Shown here: positions 8,759 to 20,000 of the stretch, piece by piece
How the letters are laid out: every line of letters begins with the position of its first letter
Numbering within the stretch: the first letter of the stretch is position 1
Assembly (NCBI GenBank): GCA_965205045.1
Contig: OZ242031.1
Location: 1,612,001-1,676,000, forward strand
Source of the DNA: UBA6522 sp965205045
GTDB lineage: Bacteria > Pseudomonadota > Gammaproteobacteria > Steroidobacterales > Rariloculaceae
DNA length: 64,000 nt
Reading direction: 5' to 3'
Notes under the pieces: generated by a model
What the model was told of the DNA's origin: nothing
Seen by the model: the letters and a program-made list of their open reading frames with translations, nothing else
Database searches by the model: none
Made by a program: the position numbers and the translations under genes

Positions 8759-9089
8759 TCAAGCCGCTTACCTTCTCGACATGCTGGTCGCGGCCCGCGA
8801 CGCGGACGAGTTCGCCAAGGAGCTTTCCTACCAGTCGTTCACTATGGACCGCCGCACGCAATTATCCGTCGTCAAGTCCATCGAGATAATCGGAGAGGCG
8901 GCCTCGCGCATCGATGAGGAGATCAGGCAACAGCATTCGGCGATTCCATGGCAGGACATCGTCGGCATGCGTAACCGACTCGTTCACGGGTACTTCGACA
9001 TCGACCTTCGCCTAGTCTGGGACACTGTCCAAAACGATATTCCGAATCTGATCGCCTGGCTGGAATCAATGGTGCCGCAGATCGATTGA
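8748..9089 (+). CDS. HepT-type HEPN ribonuclease toxin
   Basis: 113 residues, all helical. It carries the HEPN active-site motif RNRLVHGY, which fits R-x4-H-x-Y, the form in which the tyrosine is the AMPylation target of MntA. The preceding helix VVKSIEIIGEAAS is also typical. It cleaves RNA or tRNA ends when not modified. Translation is coupled to the mntA-like gene by overlap. All key residues are present, so the module looks intact. Confidence 0.85.
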   Translation: MRRDQAAYLLDMLVAARDADEFAKELSYQSFTMDRRTQLSVVKSIEIIGEAASRIDEEIRQQHSAIPWQDIVGMRNRLVHGYFDIDLRLVWDTVQNDIPNLIAWLESMVPQID

Positions 9090-9199
9090 GCGCGCGAACC
9101 TGTCCCGCAAGCACCCGGCGACCGCCAGCCATGAGGGCATATGAATCCGACGATCGCACTGATTGTGCCGGACGCCCCGCTTGACGGACAATTGCGTCC

Positions 9200-10909
<1,710 letters not shown>

Positions 10910-10959
10910 GCGGACCGCCGCATTGGGTGGAATACCGCCTCTGCGACGACGCCAGTGCT

Positions 10960-10993
10960 CCATCGAACCGACAATCGCGCGTCGGTTCGATGG
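10960..10993 (+). terminator. 13-bp perfect stem-loop after glnS
   Basis: 10960-10972 and 10981-10993 are perfect inverted copies (13 bp, 8-nt loop). The following run is only weakly T-rich (ATCCCTTG), so this is either a terminator with a poor U-tract or another structured element. It lies 50 bp after the glnS stop. Confidence 0.5.
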
Positions 10994-11101
10994 ATCCCTT
11001 GATCGGCCGACGGGGCACAGTTGGTTTTCGGGCCGCCCACAGTCGGCGAACTGCCTTTTCGTCTGCTAATATTCCGGCGGCCATAATTCAACGACCTTGA
11101 C

Positions 11102-12226
11102 GTGAGTTCGCAGCGGTATCGAAAACGACTGGAAGCGCTGTTGGATGTCGCCGATATTCGGATCAACGGCGACCGTCCGTGGGACGTTCAGGTCCACAAC
11201 GAAGCGCTCTACTCCCGGGTGTTCGCCCAGGGCCAGCTCGGCATCGGCGAAAGCTACATGGACGGCTGGTGGGACTGCGAACAGATCCCCGAAATGATCT
11301 GCCGCGCTTACCGCGCCCAGTTCCACCGGCGCGTCCAGCCGGCCCGCGACATCCTGTTCACGCTGCAGGCCCGGCTCATGAACCTCCAGCGGCGCAGGCG
11401 CGCATTCCAGGTCGGCGAGCGCCACTACGATCTCGGCAACGATCTGTTCCGGGCGATGCTCGACGAGCGCATGATCTACAGTTGCGGCTACTGGCGGCGC
11501 GCCGAAACCCTGGACGAGGCCCAGGAACACAAACTCGACCTGATCGCGCGCAAGCTCCAGTTCGAACCGGGGATGAAGGTGCTGGACATCGGCTGCGGCT
11601 GGGGCGGCGCACTGCACTACTTCGCCGAAAAGTACGGCATCACCGGCGTCGGAATCACCGTTTCCCGCGACCAGTGCGAGACAGCGCAGGCCCGGTGCGC
11701 GGGCCTGCCCATCGAAATCCGCCTGCAGGACTACCGCGAACTCGACGAACGCTTCGACCGGATCTATTCCATCGGCATGTTCGAACATGTCGGCTACAAG
11801 AACTACCGCACGTACATGGAAGTCGTGCGCCGCTGTCTCGCGCCGGACGCGCTGTTTCTGCTGCACACCATCGGCGCCGTACGCAGCCTCCCGAAGACCG
11901 ACGCCTGGATCCACAAGTACATCTTCCCCAACGGCCAACTGCCGTCGGCGAAACAGATCACGGGCGCCGCCGAGGAGGTCCTGCAACTGGAAGACTGGCA
12001 CAACTTCCCCCAGGACTACGACCGCACGCTGATGTGCTGGCACGAGAACTTCGTGTCGGCATGGGACGGGCTCAAGGCCAACTACGACGAGCGCTTCTAC
12101 CGCATGTGGACCTACTACCTGCTCATCTCCGCGGGCGGATTCCGCGCCCGGGGCACCCAGCTCTGGCAATTGGTGCTCTCCGCCGACGGGGTTCGGGAAG
12201 GCTATACGCCGGAGAATGTGCGTTAG
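11102..12226 (+). CDS. cfa: cyclopropane-fatty-acyl-phospholipid synthase
   Basis: 374 residues. SAM-binding motif VLDIGCGWGG at residues 160-169, followed by GITVSRDQ, and the YSIGMFEHVG and FLLHTIG boxes of the Cfa family. It methylenates unsaturated acyl chains of membrane phospholipids using SAM, and acts at the inner face of the membrane. The N-terminal lipid-binding domain (ESYMDGWWD) is present. GTG at 11102 is the likely start; the spacer before it has only a weak TAATAT as -10. Confidence 0.93.
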   Translation: MSSQRYRKRLEALLDVADIRINGDRPWDVQVHNEALYSRVFAQGQLGIGESYMDGWWDCEQIPEMICRAYRAQFHRRVQPARDILFTLQARLMNLQRRRRAFQVGERHYDLGNDLFRAMLDERMIYSCGYWRRAETLDEAQEHKLDLIARKLQFEPGMKVLDIGCGWGGALHYFAEKYGITGVGITVSRDQCETAQARCAGLPIEIRLQDYRELDERFDRIYSIGMFEHVGYKNYRTYMEVVRRCLAPDALFLLHTIGAVRSLPKTDAWIHKYIFPNGQLPSAKQITGAAEEVLQLEDWHNFPQDYDRTLMCWHENFVSAWDGLKANYDERFYRMWTYYLLISAGGFRARGTQLWQLVLSADGVREGYTPENVR

Positions 12227-12321
12227 CGAACCTCTGAACATCTCGATCCGCCATCGCGAGACCCGTCACCCATGACTTCAACGGCACGGAAAATCCGCCA
12301 TCCGAGTTGATCGGACCTTTC

Positions 12322-12350
12322 TTAACACCCGTCCGGCGCCGCGTTAGAAT
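12322..12350 (+). promoter_or_regulatory. sigma-70-type promoter for the DUF499 operon
   Basis: TTAACA (12322-12327) and TAGAAT (12345-12350) each match consensus at 5 of 6 positions and are separated by exactly 17 bp. The DUF499 gene starts 88 bp downstream, leaving an untranslated leader. No operator-like palindrome is obvious. Confidence 0.6.
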
Positions 12351-12437
12351 GGCCGCATTCTTCAGGGTATCGGTTCAGCTGATGGCCTTGAAGTCCGGCG
12401 TCGCGCACGCCCTTCGACCCTAGGGAAAGAACTGATC

Positions 12438-15400
12438 TTGCAGAAACTGAAGTCGGCTTGCACAGTCAGGGAAAGCGTATTCGATCCGACGCGAAGAGAT
12501 ACCGTGCTCGACTTGGGCGATCTGGTCGGGGGCCGGATAGACCCCGCCGGGTTCTTTGCCGAGAACTACATCACCGAGGGGATGAAAACCCTCCTCGGGG
12601 AGGGATTTCGCCGCCTTGAAGGGAAGTCCGCCCAAGGCGTGTTCAAACTGACGCAGGCCATGGGCGGCGGCAAGACCCACAACCTGCTGGCCCTCGGCCT
12701 GCTCGCGCGCCATCCGGAATTCCGTGCGCGGGTCATGAGCGACTTCCACGAGCCCGACCCGAACCTCGGCAAGGTCCGCGTTGTTGCCTTCTCCGGGCGC
12801 GAGAGCGACGCGCCGCTCGGCATATGGGGCGCCGTCGCCGACCAGCTTGGCAAGCGGGAGCGGTTCGCGGACTACTACTCGCCTCTGGCGGCACCCGGCC
12901 AAACCGCGTGGATCAACCTGCTGCGGGGCGAACCGCTGCTCATCATGCTGGACGAGCTGCCGCCCTATTTCGTGAACGCGGCCTCAAAGAGCATCGGCAA
13001 TTCCGACCTGTCGGCGGTGACCACCACCGCTTTGTCGAATCTGCTGGTCGCGCTGTGCCGCGGGGAACTCGCGAACGTCTGCTTGGTGATTTCCGACCTG
13101 CGGGCAAGCTACAGCGCCGGCGGGGCTCAGATCGTCGCCGCCCTCAACGACCTGGAGGCGGAGACCGGCCGCACGGCGATGAACCTGGAACCGGTCCGGA
13201 TGAACTCGGACGAGTTCTACCACATCCTCCGCACGCGCATCTTCGAGTCACTGCCCGGCGGCGACGTGGCGCGGGAGGTGGCGCGGGGCTACGCGCAGGC
13301 CATCCGCGACGCCCGGCAGATGCATGTCACCAACGCCTCGCCGGAGCGGTTTGCCGCCCTCGTCCAGGAATCCTATCCGTTCCATCCCTCCATCAGGGAC
13401 CTCTACGCGCGCTTCCGCGACAACCCGGGATTTCAGCAGACCCGGGGGCTCATCCGCCTCATGCGCATCGTGGTGGCGCGTATCTGGAGCACGGGTCGGG
13501 ACCCGCACCTGATCGCCTGCCACGACATCGACCTCGATAGCCGCGAAACCCTCACGGAGATCAGCCAGATCAATCCCACGCTGGATAACGCCATCGCGCA
13601 CGACATCGCGTCCAACGGCGCGGCGGTCGCGGAGACCATCGATGAGGGGCTCGGCGGCGGCGAAGACGCCCAGGACGTGATGAAACTGGTGCTAATGGCC
13701 TCGCTCGCCAACGTGCCGAATGCGGTCATGGGCCTGACCGTGCCGGAAATCGTCTCCCACCTGTGCGCGCCGGGACGCGATGTGGCCCGGCTGCGGAACG
13801 AAGTCGTCGCCCGCCTCGCCACCGGCGCCTGGTACCTGCACAGCACCAACGACGGCCGCCTTCACGTCCGCAACGTTCAGAACCTGATCGCCCGGGTCAC
13901 CACCACGGCGGGCGCGTATCTGCGCGACCAGGCGACCGGCGAACTGCGCAGCCGCCTTAAGGACATGTTCGAACCCGATGTGGGCGACTGCTATCAGCGG
14001 TTGCAGCCCCTGCCCGCCATAGACGGCATCGACTTGGACCCGAACCGCGTGACGCTGGTGGTCTCAGAACCCCACCCCGCCGGCCTGCACCCGAACTTGC
14101 GGACGTTCTACGACCAGCACACCTATCGCAACCGGGTCTGCTTCCTCACCGGCCAGCGCGCCTTCGACTCGCTGCTGGAACGCTCACGCGAGTTGAAGGC
14201 GATCGACCAGATCATCCAGGAGATGCTGCACGAAGGGGCCGCCGATAACGACGCCCAGTTGCTGCAGGCCCGGGAGCAGTTGCTGCCCCGATTCCAGACG
14301 CAATTCGAAAGCGCCGTACGGGAGACCTTCACGACCCTCCACTACCCCACCCGGGACCGGCTCGCGAAGGTGGATTTCCTCATGGAATTCAAGGGGAACC
14401 GTTACGATGGCGAGGACCAGGTGCGGGCGGCGCTCGGCGGCAAACACAAATACACCACGGACATCGCCGGCGAAACTTTCCGGCAAAAGGTGGAGCGGCG
14501 GCTGTTCACGCGCCAGTCGATGCAATGGGCCGAGATCACGCGGCGCGCCGCCACCTCCCCGGTATGGCAGTGGCACCGGCCGGACGCGTTGGAGCGGCTG
14601 AAGGCGGACTGCGTCCACAAGGACGTTTGGCGAGAGGAGGGCAGCTACATCAACAAGGGGCCCTTCCCGAAACCCGCCACCGAAGTGCGCATCCGGGAAC
14701 TGGGCCGGAACGACGAAACGGGCCTTGCGAAACTGCGCCTCACGCCCGTCCGCGGCGACACGATACATGTGGACGTCGGCGGCAAGGCGACGCCCGCGTC
14801 CGCCCGGCTGGACTCGCGGATTTACGAGACTGCGGAATTGCGCGTATCGTTCCTCGCCGTGGACTCCACGGGCGAACACAAGACGGGCGACGCCGTCGAG
14901 TGGCGCGGACGCATCACGCTGAAATCCCGCGATTTCATGGATGGCGACCGCCGCATGGCCGAAATTCGTCCGGCCCCGCCCGCGCGGATTCGCTACACCA
15001 CCGACGGCTCCGACCCGCGGGTTTCGGGTGGCGTCTATGACGCGCCGTTCGCGCTTCCGGAAGGTACGAGGCTGGTGCTGGCGGTTGCGGACAAGGACGG
15101 CCTGGTCTCCGAGCCGCACCGCCGGGAGATCGCCGAGAAGCCGGTCGCCAAGCCCATTGCCCGCAGCCAACCGACCGTGTGGAGCCCGGCGGACGGCTTT
15201 CAGTTCGCGACCACCCGTCCTGCCTACGGGTTCATCCACCGCCTGAAGCACCATCGGGCCAGGGCGGACGGAGTCCGCGTCGAAGTCCAGCAAGAGGGCG
15301 GCGAGTGGGGAGAAGTGAATTTTTCGGATGGCGTCGAGCTGGATGGCGACAGCCTGGAGCGGGTCGTGGAGGGATTGCGGGGATTCGTCTCTGGCGGCGA

Positions 15401-15506
15401 GGTATCCGTGGAGGCGAGACGCGTCCACTACGATACCGGGCAGCACTTCGTTGATTACATCGCCGACATCAAGGCGGACTATCGCCGCGAAGAGGTGGCG
15501 CCATGA
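12438..15506 (+). CDS. DUF499 AAA+-like ATPase of a predicted anti-phage operon
   Basis: 1022 residues. P-loop AMGGGKTH at about 74-81 and Walker B LIMLDE at 168-173 place it in the DUF499 (COG1483) predicted ATPases. A distal region (about 845-895) reads RIRYTTDGSDPRVSGGVYDAPF, which looks like the beta-sandwich at the C-end of chitobiase-type proteins (CHB_HEX_C-like). DUF499 proteins recur beside DUF3780, DUF1156 methylases and SNF2 helicases in defence islands; their biochemical role is not established. It is first in the operon, after a long leader, and overlaps the next gene by ATGA. I expect a motor or switch role on DNA, by inference only. Confidence 0.88.
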   Translation: MQKLKSACTVRESVFDPTRRDTVLDLGDLVGGRIDPAGFFAENYITEGMKTLLGEGFRRLEGKSAQGVFKLTQAMGGGKTHNLLALGLLARHPEFRARVMSDFHEPDPNLGKVRVVAFSGRESDAPLGIWGAVADQLGKRERFADYYSPLAAPGQTAWINLLRGEPLLIMLDELPPYFVNAASKSIGNSDLSAVTTTALSNLLVALCRGELANVCLVISDLRASYSAGGAQIVAALNDLEAETGRTAMNLEPVRMNSDEFYHILRTRIFESLPGGDVAREVARGYAQAIRDARQMHVTNASPERFAALVQESYPFHPSIRDLYARFRDNPGFQQTRGLIRLMRIVVARIWSTGRDPHLIACHDIDLDSRETLTEISQINPTLDNAIAHDIASNGAAVAETIDEGLGGGEDAQDVMKLVLMASLANVPNAVMGLTVPEIVSHLCAPGRDVARLRNEVVARLATGAWYLHSTNDGRLHVRNVQNLIARVTTTAGAYLRDQATGELRSRLKDMFEPDVGDCYQRLQPLPAIDGIDLDPNRVTLVVSEPHPAGLHPNLRTFYDQHTYRNRVCFLTGQRAFDSLLERSRELKAIDQIIQEMLHEGAADNDAQLLQAREQLLPRFQTQFESAVRETFTTLHYPTRDRLAKVDFLMEFKGNRYDGEDQVRAALGGKHKYTTDIAGETFRQKVERRLFTRQSMQWAEITRRAATSPVWQWHRPDALERLKADCVHKDVWREEGSYINKGPFPKPATEVRIRELGRNDETGLAKLRLTPVRGDTIHVDVGGKATPASARLDSRIYETAELRVSFLAVDSTGEHKTGDAVEWRGRITLKSRDFMDGDRRMAEIRPAPPARIRYTTDGSDPRVSGGVYDAPFALPEGTRLVLAVADKDGLVSEPHRREIAEKPVAKPIARSQPTVWSPADGFQFATTRPAYGFIHRLKHHRARADGVRVEVQQEGGEWGEVNFSDGVELDGDSLERVVEGLRGFVSGGEVSVEARRVHYDTGQHFVDYIADIKADYRREEVAP

Positions 15507-16174
15507 GCGCGGCGCGACGCGGGAAGCCCCCCGCGAAACTGCGCGCGAAGGTCCTGGGCTTCGGCTTCGAGCCGGAGCTTTCGCAGCACCACTTCGTCGT
15601 GACCGTCCCCGGCGGGCGCCGCCGCGATGTGCTGATCGCCGAACATCTGCGCTTCGGCGGCGATTCGCCGGTCCCGGCGCGCGGAGCGGGACCGCAGGAC
15701 GCCCGCAACCGCGCCCTGCTGGCGCGAGTCAAGTGGGACGCCATCGCCGACGAGGTCCGCGTTGAATTCAACCGCCGCCTGAAGACCAACGGACTTCCCG
15801 CAGGCCGGTGGAAACGCGGCGACAACGTCGTGACGCGCCTGCTCGGCAAGGAGCTGGCGCTTCTCGCCTGGGCGATCGAGGACGCCGACCCGGCGCTGAT
15901 TCCGGCTGCGGTCAAGAACTGGCTCGGTCTCGCGCCCGAGGAGCGCTGGTGGCTGTACACCATGACCAATGCCGCCACGGGCCACGCCCTGCACGGCAGG
16001 AACCGGGGTTGGCGCAAGGCCGTGCGGTACGCGCTGACCGAAAACCCGGTTGGCGGCGGCGACCGCGAACGGCACGATGATCTGTTCCGGCTGGTCGGCG
16101 GGCGGCGCGACCAAATCGGCGAATCCGCCGGGAATGGCGCCGAATGCGGCGTCCCCGGGAGAATCGCCGATTGA
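15503..16174 (+). CDS. DUF3780 protein
   Basis: 223 residues. The DUF3780 core is clear: GFGFEPELSQHHFVVTVP near the N-terminus, VKWDAIADEVRVEFNRRLK, LGKELALLAWAIEDADPAL and LAPEERWWLYTMTNAATG. Function unknown; the family is known almost only from DUF499/DUF1156 loci. No catalytic signature stands out. The last 35 residues after TENPVGGG are Gly-rich and look less conserved. It is translationally coupled to the DUF499 gene (4-bp overlap). Confidence 0.85.
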   Translation: MSAARRGKPPAKLRAKVLGFGFEPELSQHHFVVTVPGGRRRDVLIAEHLRFGGDSPVPARGAGPQDARNRALLARVKWDAIADEVRVEFNRRLKTNGLPAGRWKRGDNVVTRLLGKELALLAWAIEDADPALIPAAVKNWLGLAPEERWWLYTMTNAATGHALHGRNRGWRKAVRYALTENPVGGGDRERHDDLFRLVGGRRDQIGESAGNGAECGVPGRIAD

Positions 16175-16223
16175 ACCAGAACGTCGCCGGTTGAACCCCA
16201 ACCTTTGCAGGAGATTTCAATTC

Positions 16224-16619
16224 ATGGCGGTCAATCCAACACAAGCGCACACCGTTGGCGAACGCGTGAAGCTGGCGATTCAAGACATCGCCAGGGAGGC
16301 AAGCCACGAAAACTGGGACGGCGACGGCGGATTGGCCGTCCAACCCGAGACGGTCGGTATCGCGAAACGGTTCGCCGAGCTCGTTCACGCTGAAACACCC
16401 GCCCCCGATGTCGCCGCCACTCCCCAGGGCGAGATCGACTTCGACTGGGCCATCAGCCGCGACCTGATGCTCACCGTGAGCGTTGGCGCAGACCGCGATA
16501 TCGCCTTCGCAGGCGTATTCGAAGGGGACCGGCTGAGCGGGCAGGAACGCTGGTCAAGCGCAATGCCGGGAGGCGTGGCGTACTGCCTTGACCGGCTGCT
16601 CCATTGCCTGCGGCCGTGA
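16224..16619 (+). CDS. small uncharacterised protein inside the DUF499 operon
   Basis: 131 residues. The start at 16224 is supported by AGGAGA at 16209-16214. Visible features are an ENWDGDGGLAVQPETV segment after an N-terminal helix and a central sheet-rich part (GEIDFDWAISRDLMLTVSVG). This resembles small proteins I have seen next to restriction or toxin genes that share a W-D/N-G-x-G-A core, but I cannot name the family. Its stop overlaps the next gene as GTGA, so the two are likely partners. Confidence 0.65.
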   Translation: MAVNPTQAHTVGERVKLAIQDIAREASHENWDGDGGLAVQPETVGIAKRFAELVHAETPAPDVAATPQGEIDFDWAISRDLMLTVSVGADRDIAFAGVFEGDRLSGQERWSSAMPGGVAYCLDRLLHCLRP

Positions 16620-17017
16620 CCGGCCGAGCTGCGGGAACGCTGGCGCGGTTCGCTTTCGAGAGCGGCCGCCTCACCCATTCGATCGCCAAGCCCAAGCTGT
16701 TCGAGCCGAACCGGGCGCTGGAACTGTCCGTGTTTGCCGTGGCTGGACTCGACGCCGAGGACATCGGCAAGCTGGGGATCGGCGCGGCGTTTCGGCATGC
16801 AACCGCCAGGAGACTGTACGGTTGGGGCGAGTTGAATGAAGCCGACGTCCGGGATGTCGGTTTGAGCGTCGTGCGCGACGATGCTCCGCCGCGCCACGCC
16901 AATGTTGTCGGCTGGCCTAGCGAACGTGGCGCTCGAAAGCTGATCATGATCGAGATGGCCAGGCGTTCCGAGGCGGTGAGGCTCGCCCGACCCGTCGAAA
17001 TCGGCGAGAGGTCCTGA
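16616..17017 (+). CDS. small uncharacterised protein paired with the preceding gene
   Basis: 133 residues from GTG at 16616, which overlaps the previous TGA; TTG at 16604 is a poorer alternative. Conserved-looking stretches are VFAVAGLDAEDIGKLG, ARRLYGWGEL and DVRDVGLSVVRDDAPPRHANVVGWP. The DDAPPRHANVVGWP box with basic and acidic residues is a reasonable active-site or binding candidate, but I know of no assigned function. It sits 3 bp before the methylase gene. Possible roles are an immunity protein or accessory subunit; this is only inference from position. Confidence 0.65.
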   Translation: MTGRAAGTLARFAFESGRLTHSIAKPKLFEPNRALELSVFAVAGLDAEDIGKLGIGAAFRHATARRLYGWGELNEADVRDVGLSVVRDDAPPRHANVVGWPSERGARKLIMIEMARRSEAVRLARPVEIGERS

Positions 17018-17020
17018 CCG

Positions 17021-20000
17021 GTGGCGAACCGCGCCGCCAACAAGAGCTTTATCGAAACGCAGTTTCCCGTATCGCGCCTCTCGAAGGAGAGCTACAAGGA
17101 ACGGAAGGCGAATTACAGCCAGACGCTCACCGGACTCGGCAAGTGGTGGGGGCGCAAACCGCTCGTACTGGTGCGCGCCGTCATCCTCGGCCTGCTCATG
17201 CCCGGTTCCGACGACCCGCGCAAGGACCGCGAGGCGTTCCTCGCCCTGCTCACCATGGACGACGACGGCCTGTGGCGGCGCAAGGACAAGAACATCCCGC
17301 TGAAAGAGATCCATCGGCGGCTCGACCCGGACGAACGACGAGAATGGTTCGCGCCGGACGGGGGCTCCGGTCGTCCCAGGCTCAGGAAGGGGCTGCCCCG
17401 AGCCGAACGGGTGCGATTGCAGCGGATCGTGTTCGAGCGGATGAGCTACGGCGAAAAGCTCAGGTGGTGCAAGCGGCCCGAACATCTGGACGGCCCATCC
17501 GCCGGAGCATGGGAGAGGATCAACGCACACCTTGGCACGAAAGCGGACACGATTCCCGAATTGGTCAGGGAATTGGGCATGCGCCGTTTCGGCCGCGTTC
17601 CTCGAGTCGGGGACGCCTTCTGCGGGGGCGGCAGCGTACCCTTTGAAGCGGCCCGTATCGGTTGCGAAGCCTACGGATCCGACCTTAACCCCGTCGCGGC
17701 CCTCCTGACCTGGGCCGCGCTCAACATCGTCGGCGGCGGCGAGAAGGTCGCAAGCAAGGTCCGGCAAGCGCAGACCGAAGTGTTCGATGTCGTGGACCGG
17801 CAGGTTACGGCGTGGCGCATCGAACACAACGATGCCGGATGGCGGGCGGACGCTTACCTGTATTGCACGGAAACCGTCTGCCCGGAATGCGGATGGCGAG
17901 TACCGCTTGCTCCAAGCTGGGTCATCGGGGAAAAGACCCGGACGGTCGCGCAGCTTGTTGCCGACGCGCCCGGGAAGCGCTTCTCAATCAATATTGGCTC
18001 GGGCGTGGATCGGGAGTCGATCGCGGAGGCGCGCAAGGCTGGAACCGTGCGCAATTCGCGTCTGGTGTGCCCAAGCCCGGGTTGCAAGGGCGAAAGATCC
18101 ACGCCGATGAGCGCCATTCGCGGTGACCGCCGCGGTGCCGATGGGCCGACGCGGAGACTCAGGCAATGGAGGAACGACGACCTCACGCCCTGGCCTGACG
18201 ACGTGTTCCAGGAACGCCTGTATTGCGTGCGCTGGCGGCTGCCTTCGCTTGAATCCTTGTTGTCGGCGGAGCAGGGGTTGGCGTCATCCTCCTTGCCGGA
18301 GTGGGTGCGGACCGACGATGCCATTGCGGCTCTGATCGAGTTTCTGGATGCCGAGGAACAGCAGGAAGTGGCGGGGCTGCGGGCACGCGACTGGCAGGCG
18401 GAAAACCGTGCGCTTGAAGAAGCACGGCAGGCGCTCGATGCCGCCCGGAAATTCCGCCGCTCCTCAGACGATGTACGGGAAGCCTCGCGCACGGTGAAGG
18501 CGGCATCCGTAACGATAAGCGAGAGGACTGAGCGGCTTGCCTCGATCGCCAAGCGGGTACCGTCCGCACTCTACCGAGGTATCGATGAGAGCGACCTGGA
18601 ACGCGAGGTGCGTGCGCTTGGCCTGCTGCGGCAACGGTTTGCTGAATGGCAGGAGCGTGGCTACATCCCGAACCGTCAGATCGTGCCCGGATACAACACT
18701 ACGCAACCCATGCGAGAACGCGGTTGGACGCACTGGCATCATCTCTTCACGCCACGGCAGTTGCTGGTTCATGGGTGCCTGGCGAAAACATCGGTCGAAC
18801 GGCCGTTACCTGTTGAAGACGCAGCCGCAATCGGGAGCGGCTCTGGCGAACGCGCGGAAACCGGCGATGAACGGTCGTTTGCCATCGAGGCCGCCGTCAC
18901 CTGCCTGCTCGGCATTGGCCGGATCGGCAACTGGAATTGCAAACTGTCCCAGTGGTTCAGTGGTATCGGCGGGGAGCTGGTTCATCAAGTGTTCTACAAC
19001 CAGGCTTTCAACACGCTCGACTCCTACGCGGGTAAAGGTACCAGCGCAATAAAGAAGCCTTGGTTCGTCCGTGTTCCGCCTTGTTCCATAGATGGCTTAC
19101 ATCGCACCGAAGCCAGCGATGCGCGTGCGATGCGCGCATCGGCTGACATCTGGCTGACCGATCCTCCGTACGCGGATGCAGTCAACTATCACGAGTTGTC
19201 GGAATTCTATCTGCCGTGGTTCGACAAGCAGTTGAGCAGCTTGTTTGAGGAATGGAACACGGATAGCAAGAGGGCTCTCGCTGTCCGCGGCACAGACTCC
19301 GGCTTCCGGGGCAGCATGGTCGATTGCTACCGCAACCTCACCGAGCAGATGCCGGACAACGGTGCACAGGTCGTCATGTTCACCCACCAGGATGCCTCCG
19401 TCTGGGCGGACCTGACGTTGATTCTCTGGGCGGCCGGCCTGCGCGTCACCGCCGCTTGGACCATCGGAACGGAGACCCAATCCACCCTTAAGCAGGGCAA
19501 CTACGTCCAGGGCACCGTCCTCATGGTGCTGCGCAAGCAGACGTCAGACGCTACGGCCTTCTCCGACGAGGTGATCCCGGAAGTCGAGGACGAGGTCGAG
19601 CGGCAACTCGACGCCATGCTGGAACTCGATGACCGCGACGACCCGAACTTCTCCGACGCCGACTATCAGTTGGCCGCCTACGCCGCGGCCCTGCGCGTGC
19701 TGACGGGGTATCGCTCCATCGAGGATATCAACATCGCGCGGGAACTTGGCCGGAAGCGGGGCAGGGGCGAGGCCAATCCCATCGAGGCCATCATCGCCGA
19801 CGCGGTGCGCACCGCCAGCAACTTCCTTGTCCCCAAGGGCCTGCCCGGCCATTTCTGGCGGCATCTCGGCCCTGAAGAGAAGCTGTATCTCAAGGGCGTC
19901 GAAATCGAAAGCCACGGCGAGTCCCGCAGCGGCGTCTACCAGGAGTTTGCGCTCGGTTTCGGGGTACGCGATTACCGCTTCCTGCTCCACAGCGGCAAGG

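Noticed and set aside
14184..15446. 420-codon minus-strand frame in the DUF499 gene
   Set aside because: No recognisable motif; the sense frame is continuous and conserved.
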